A DNA stretch of 6,018 nt, taken from NCBI GenBank assembly GCA_021796315.1, contig JAJYOH010000385.1, positions 1 through 6,018 on the forward strand. The letters run 5' to 3'. The position numbers and the translations under genes were made by a program. Below, piece by piece: positions 5,941 to 6,018 of the stretch. Position 1 is the stretch's first letter, and each line of letters begins with the position of its first letter. This stretch comes from Chloroflexota bacterium. Lineage in GTDB: Bacteria > Chloroflexota > Anaerolineae > Anaerolineales > Villigracilaceae. Under the pieces are notes generated by a model that was given only the letters and a program-made list of their open reading frames with translations, did no database searches and was not told the DNA's origin.

Positions 5941-5991
5941 GTAGGGGTGGAACGCTGCCCCGCCCTGGGCACAGCGTTGCTGTGCCCCTAC
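5941..5991 (+). repeat. 51-bp double-hairpin palindromic repeat just upstream of thrB (copy B)
   Basis: The ends are GTAGGGG (5941-5947) and CCCCTAC (5985-5991). The right hairpin is perfect: GGGCACAGC (5967-5975), loop GTT, GCTGTGCCC (5979-5987). The left hairpin is GGGTGG with CCGCCC and one wobble pair. The centre CGCCCTGG (5961-5968) lies 20 bases after the left end and 30 before the right end, matching 21 and 30 in copy A. The repeat stops 8 bp before the thrB ATG. Confidence 0.85.
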
Positions 5992-6018
5992 CGTTTGCGA
6001 TGTGCTCGAGTCCGCGCC
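5992..6018. other. Short edge sequence, content undetermined
   Basis: On the minus strand one frame runs to a TAG formed by the outer end of repeat copy B (reading ARTRAHRKR then stop). This could be the C-terminus of an upstream gene whose stop codon is supplied by the repeat. Twenty-seven bases are too few to decide. Confidence 0.2.

Noticed and set aside
5412..5991. CRISPR-like repeats
   Set aside because: Only two palindromic copies 475 bp apart, one inside a coding gene, with no regular spacing and no cas genes.

Overview
The window most resembles a chromosomal segment of an Anaerolineae-type bacterium (Chloroflexota). This assignment is inference. It rests on the wording of the ThrB protein, a WD40-type lipoprotein with a proline/threonine-rich linker, a multi-pass membrane protein with an internal Q-containing duplication, an ISAzo13-family transposase, and GTAGGGG...CCCCTAC palindromic repeats. 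No rRNA, tRNA or CRISPR array is visible.

Left part (1-1663, mobile and decayed DNA). Bases 1-99 are an exact reverse complement of 899-997, so they are an internal piece of a second, inverted copy of the same insertion sequence (IS). Next comes a roughly 116-bp scrap of an MFS drug-exporter-like gene. After it lies an almost full-length ISAzo13-family IS of about 1.45 kb, with matching terminal inverted repeats near 216-243 and 1636-1663. Its transposase is spread over three frames. The first frame change lies exactly on A AAA AAG, a canonical -1 slippery heptamer, and could be programmed. The next two are lesions, and the catalytic Glu is replaced by Asp.

Middle part (1663-4419, all on the minus strand). 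In transcription order there is a secreted WD40-like lipoprotein, a six-helix membrane protein 36 bp later, an alpha/beta hydrolase that has lost its C-terminal third, and the first 24 codons of an unknown gene cut off by the IS. The lipoprotein and membrane protein look intact and probably share a transcript.

Right part (4522-6018, minus strand). The gene thrB (homoserine kinase, threonine biosynthesis) is followed by the remnant of a NERD-domain membrane protein: a good start and transmembrane helix, then a jump to the C-terminal part of the domain in another frame.

The most notable feature is a pair of related double-hairpin palindromic repeats. One 54-bp copy lies inside thrB and keeps the frame, adding about 18 codons to an otherwise normal GHMP kinase. 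The other, 51 bp, ends 8 bp upstream of the thrB start codon, where the ribosome binding site would be expected. This resembles the protein-coding palindromic elements known from Rickettsia, but in a different lineage and with a different sequence.
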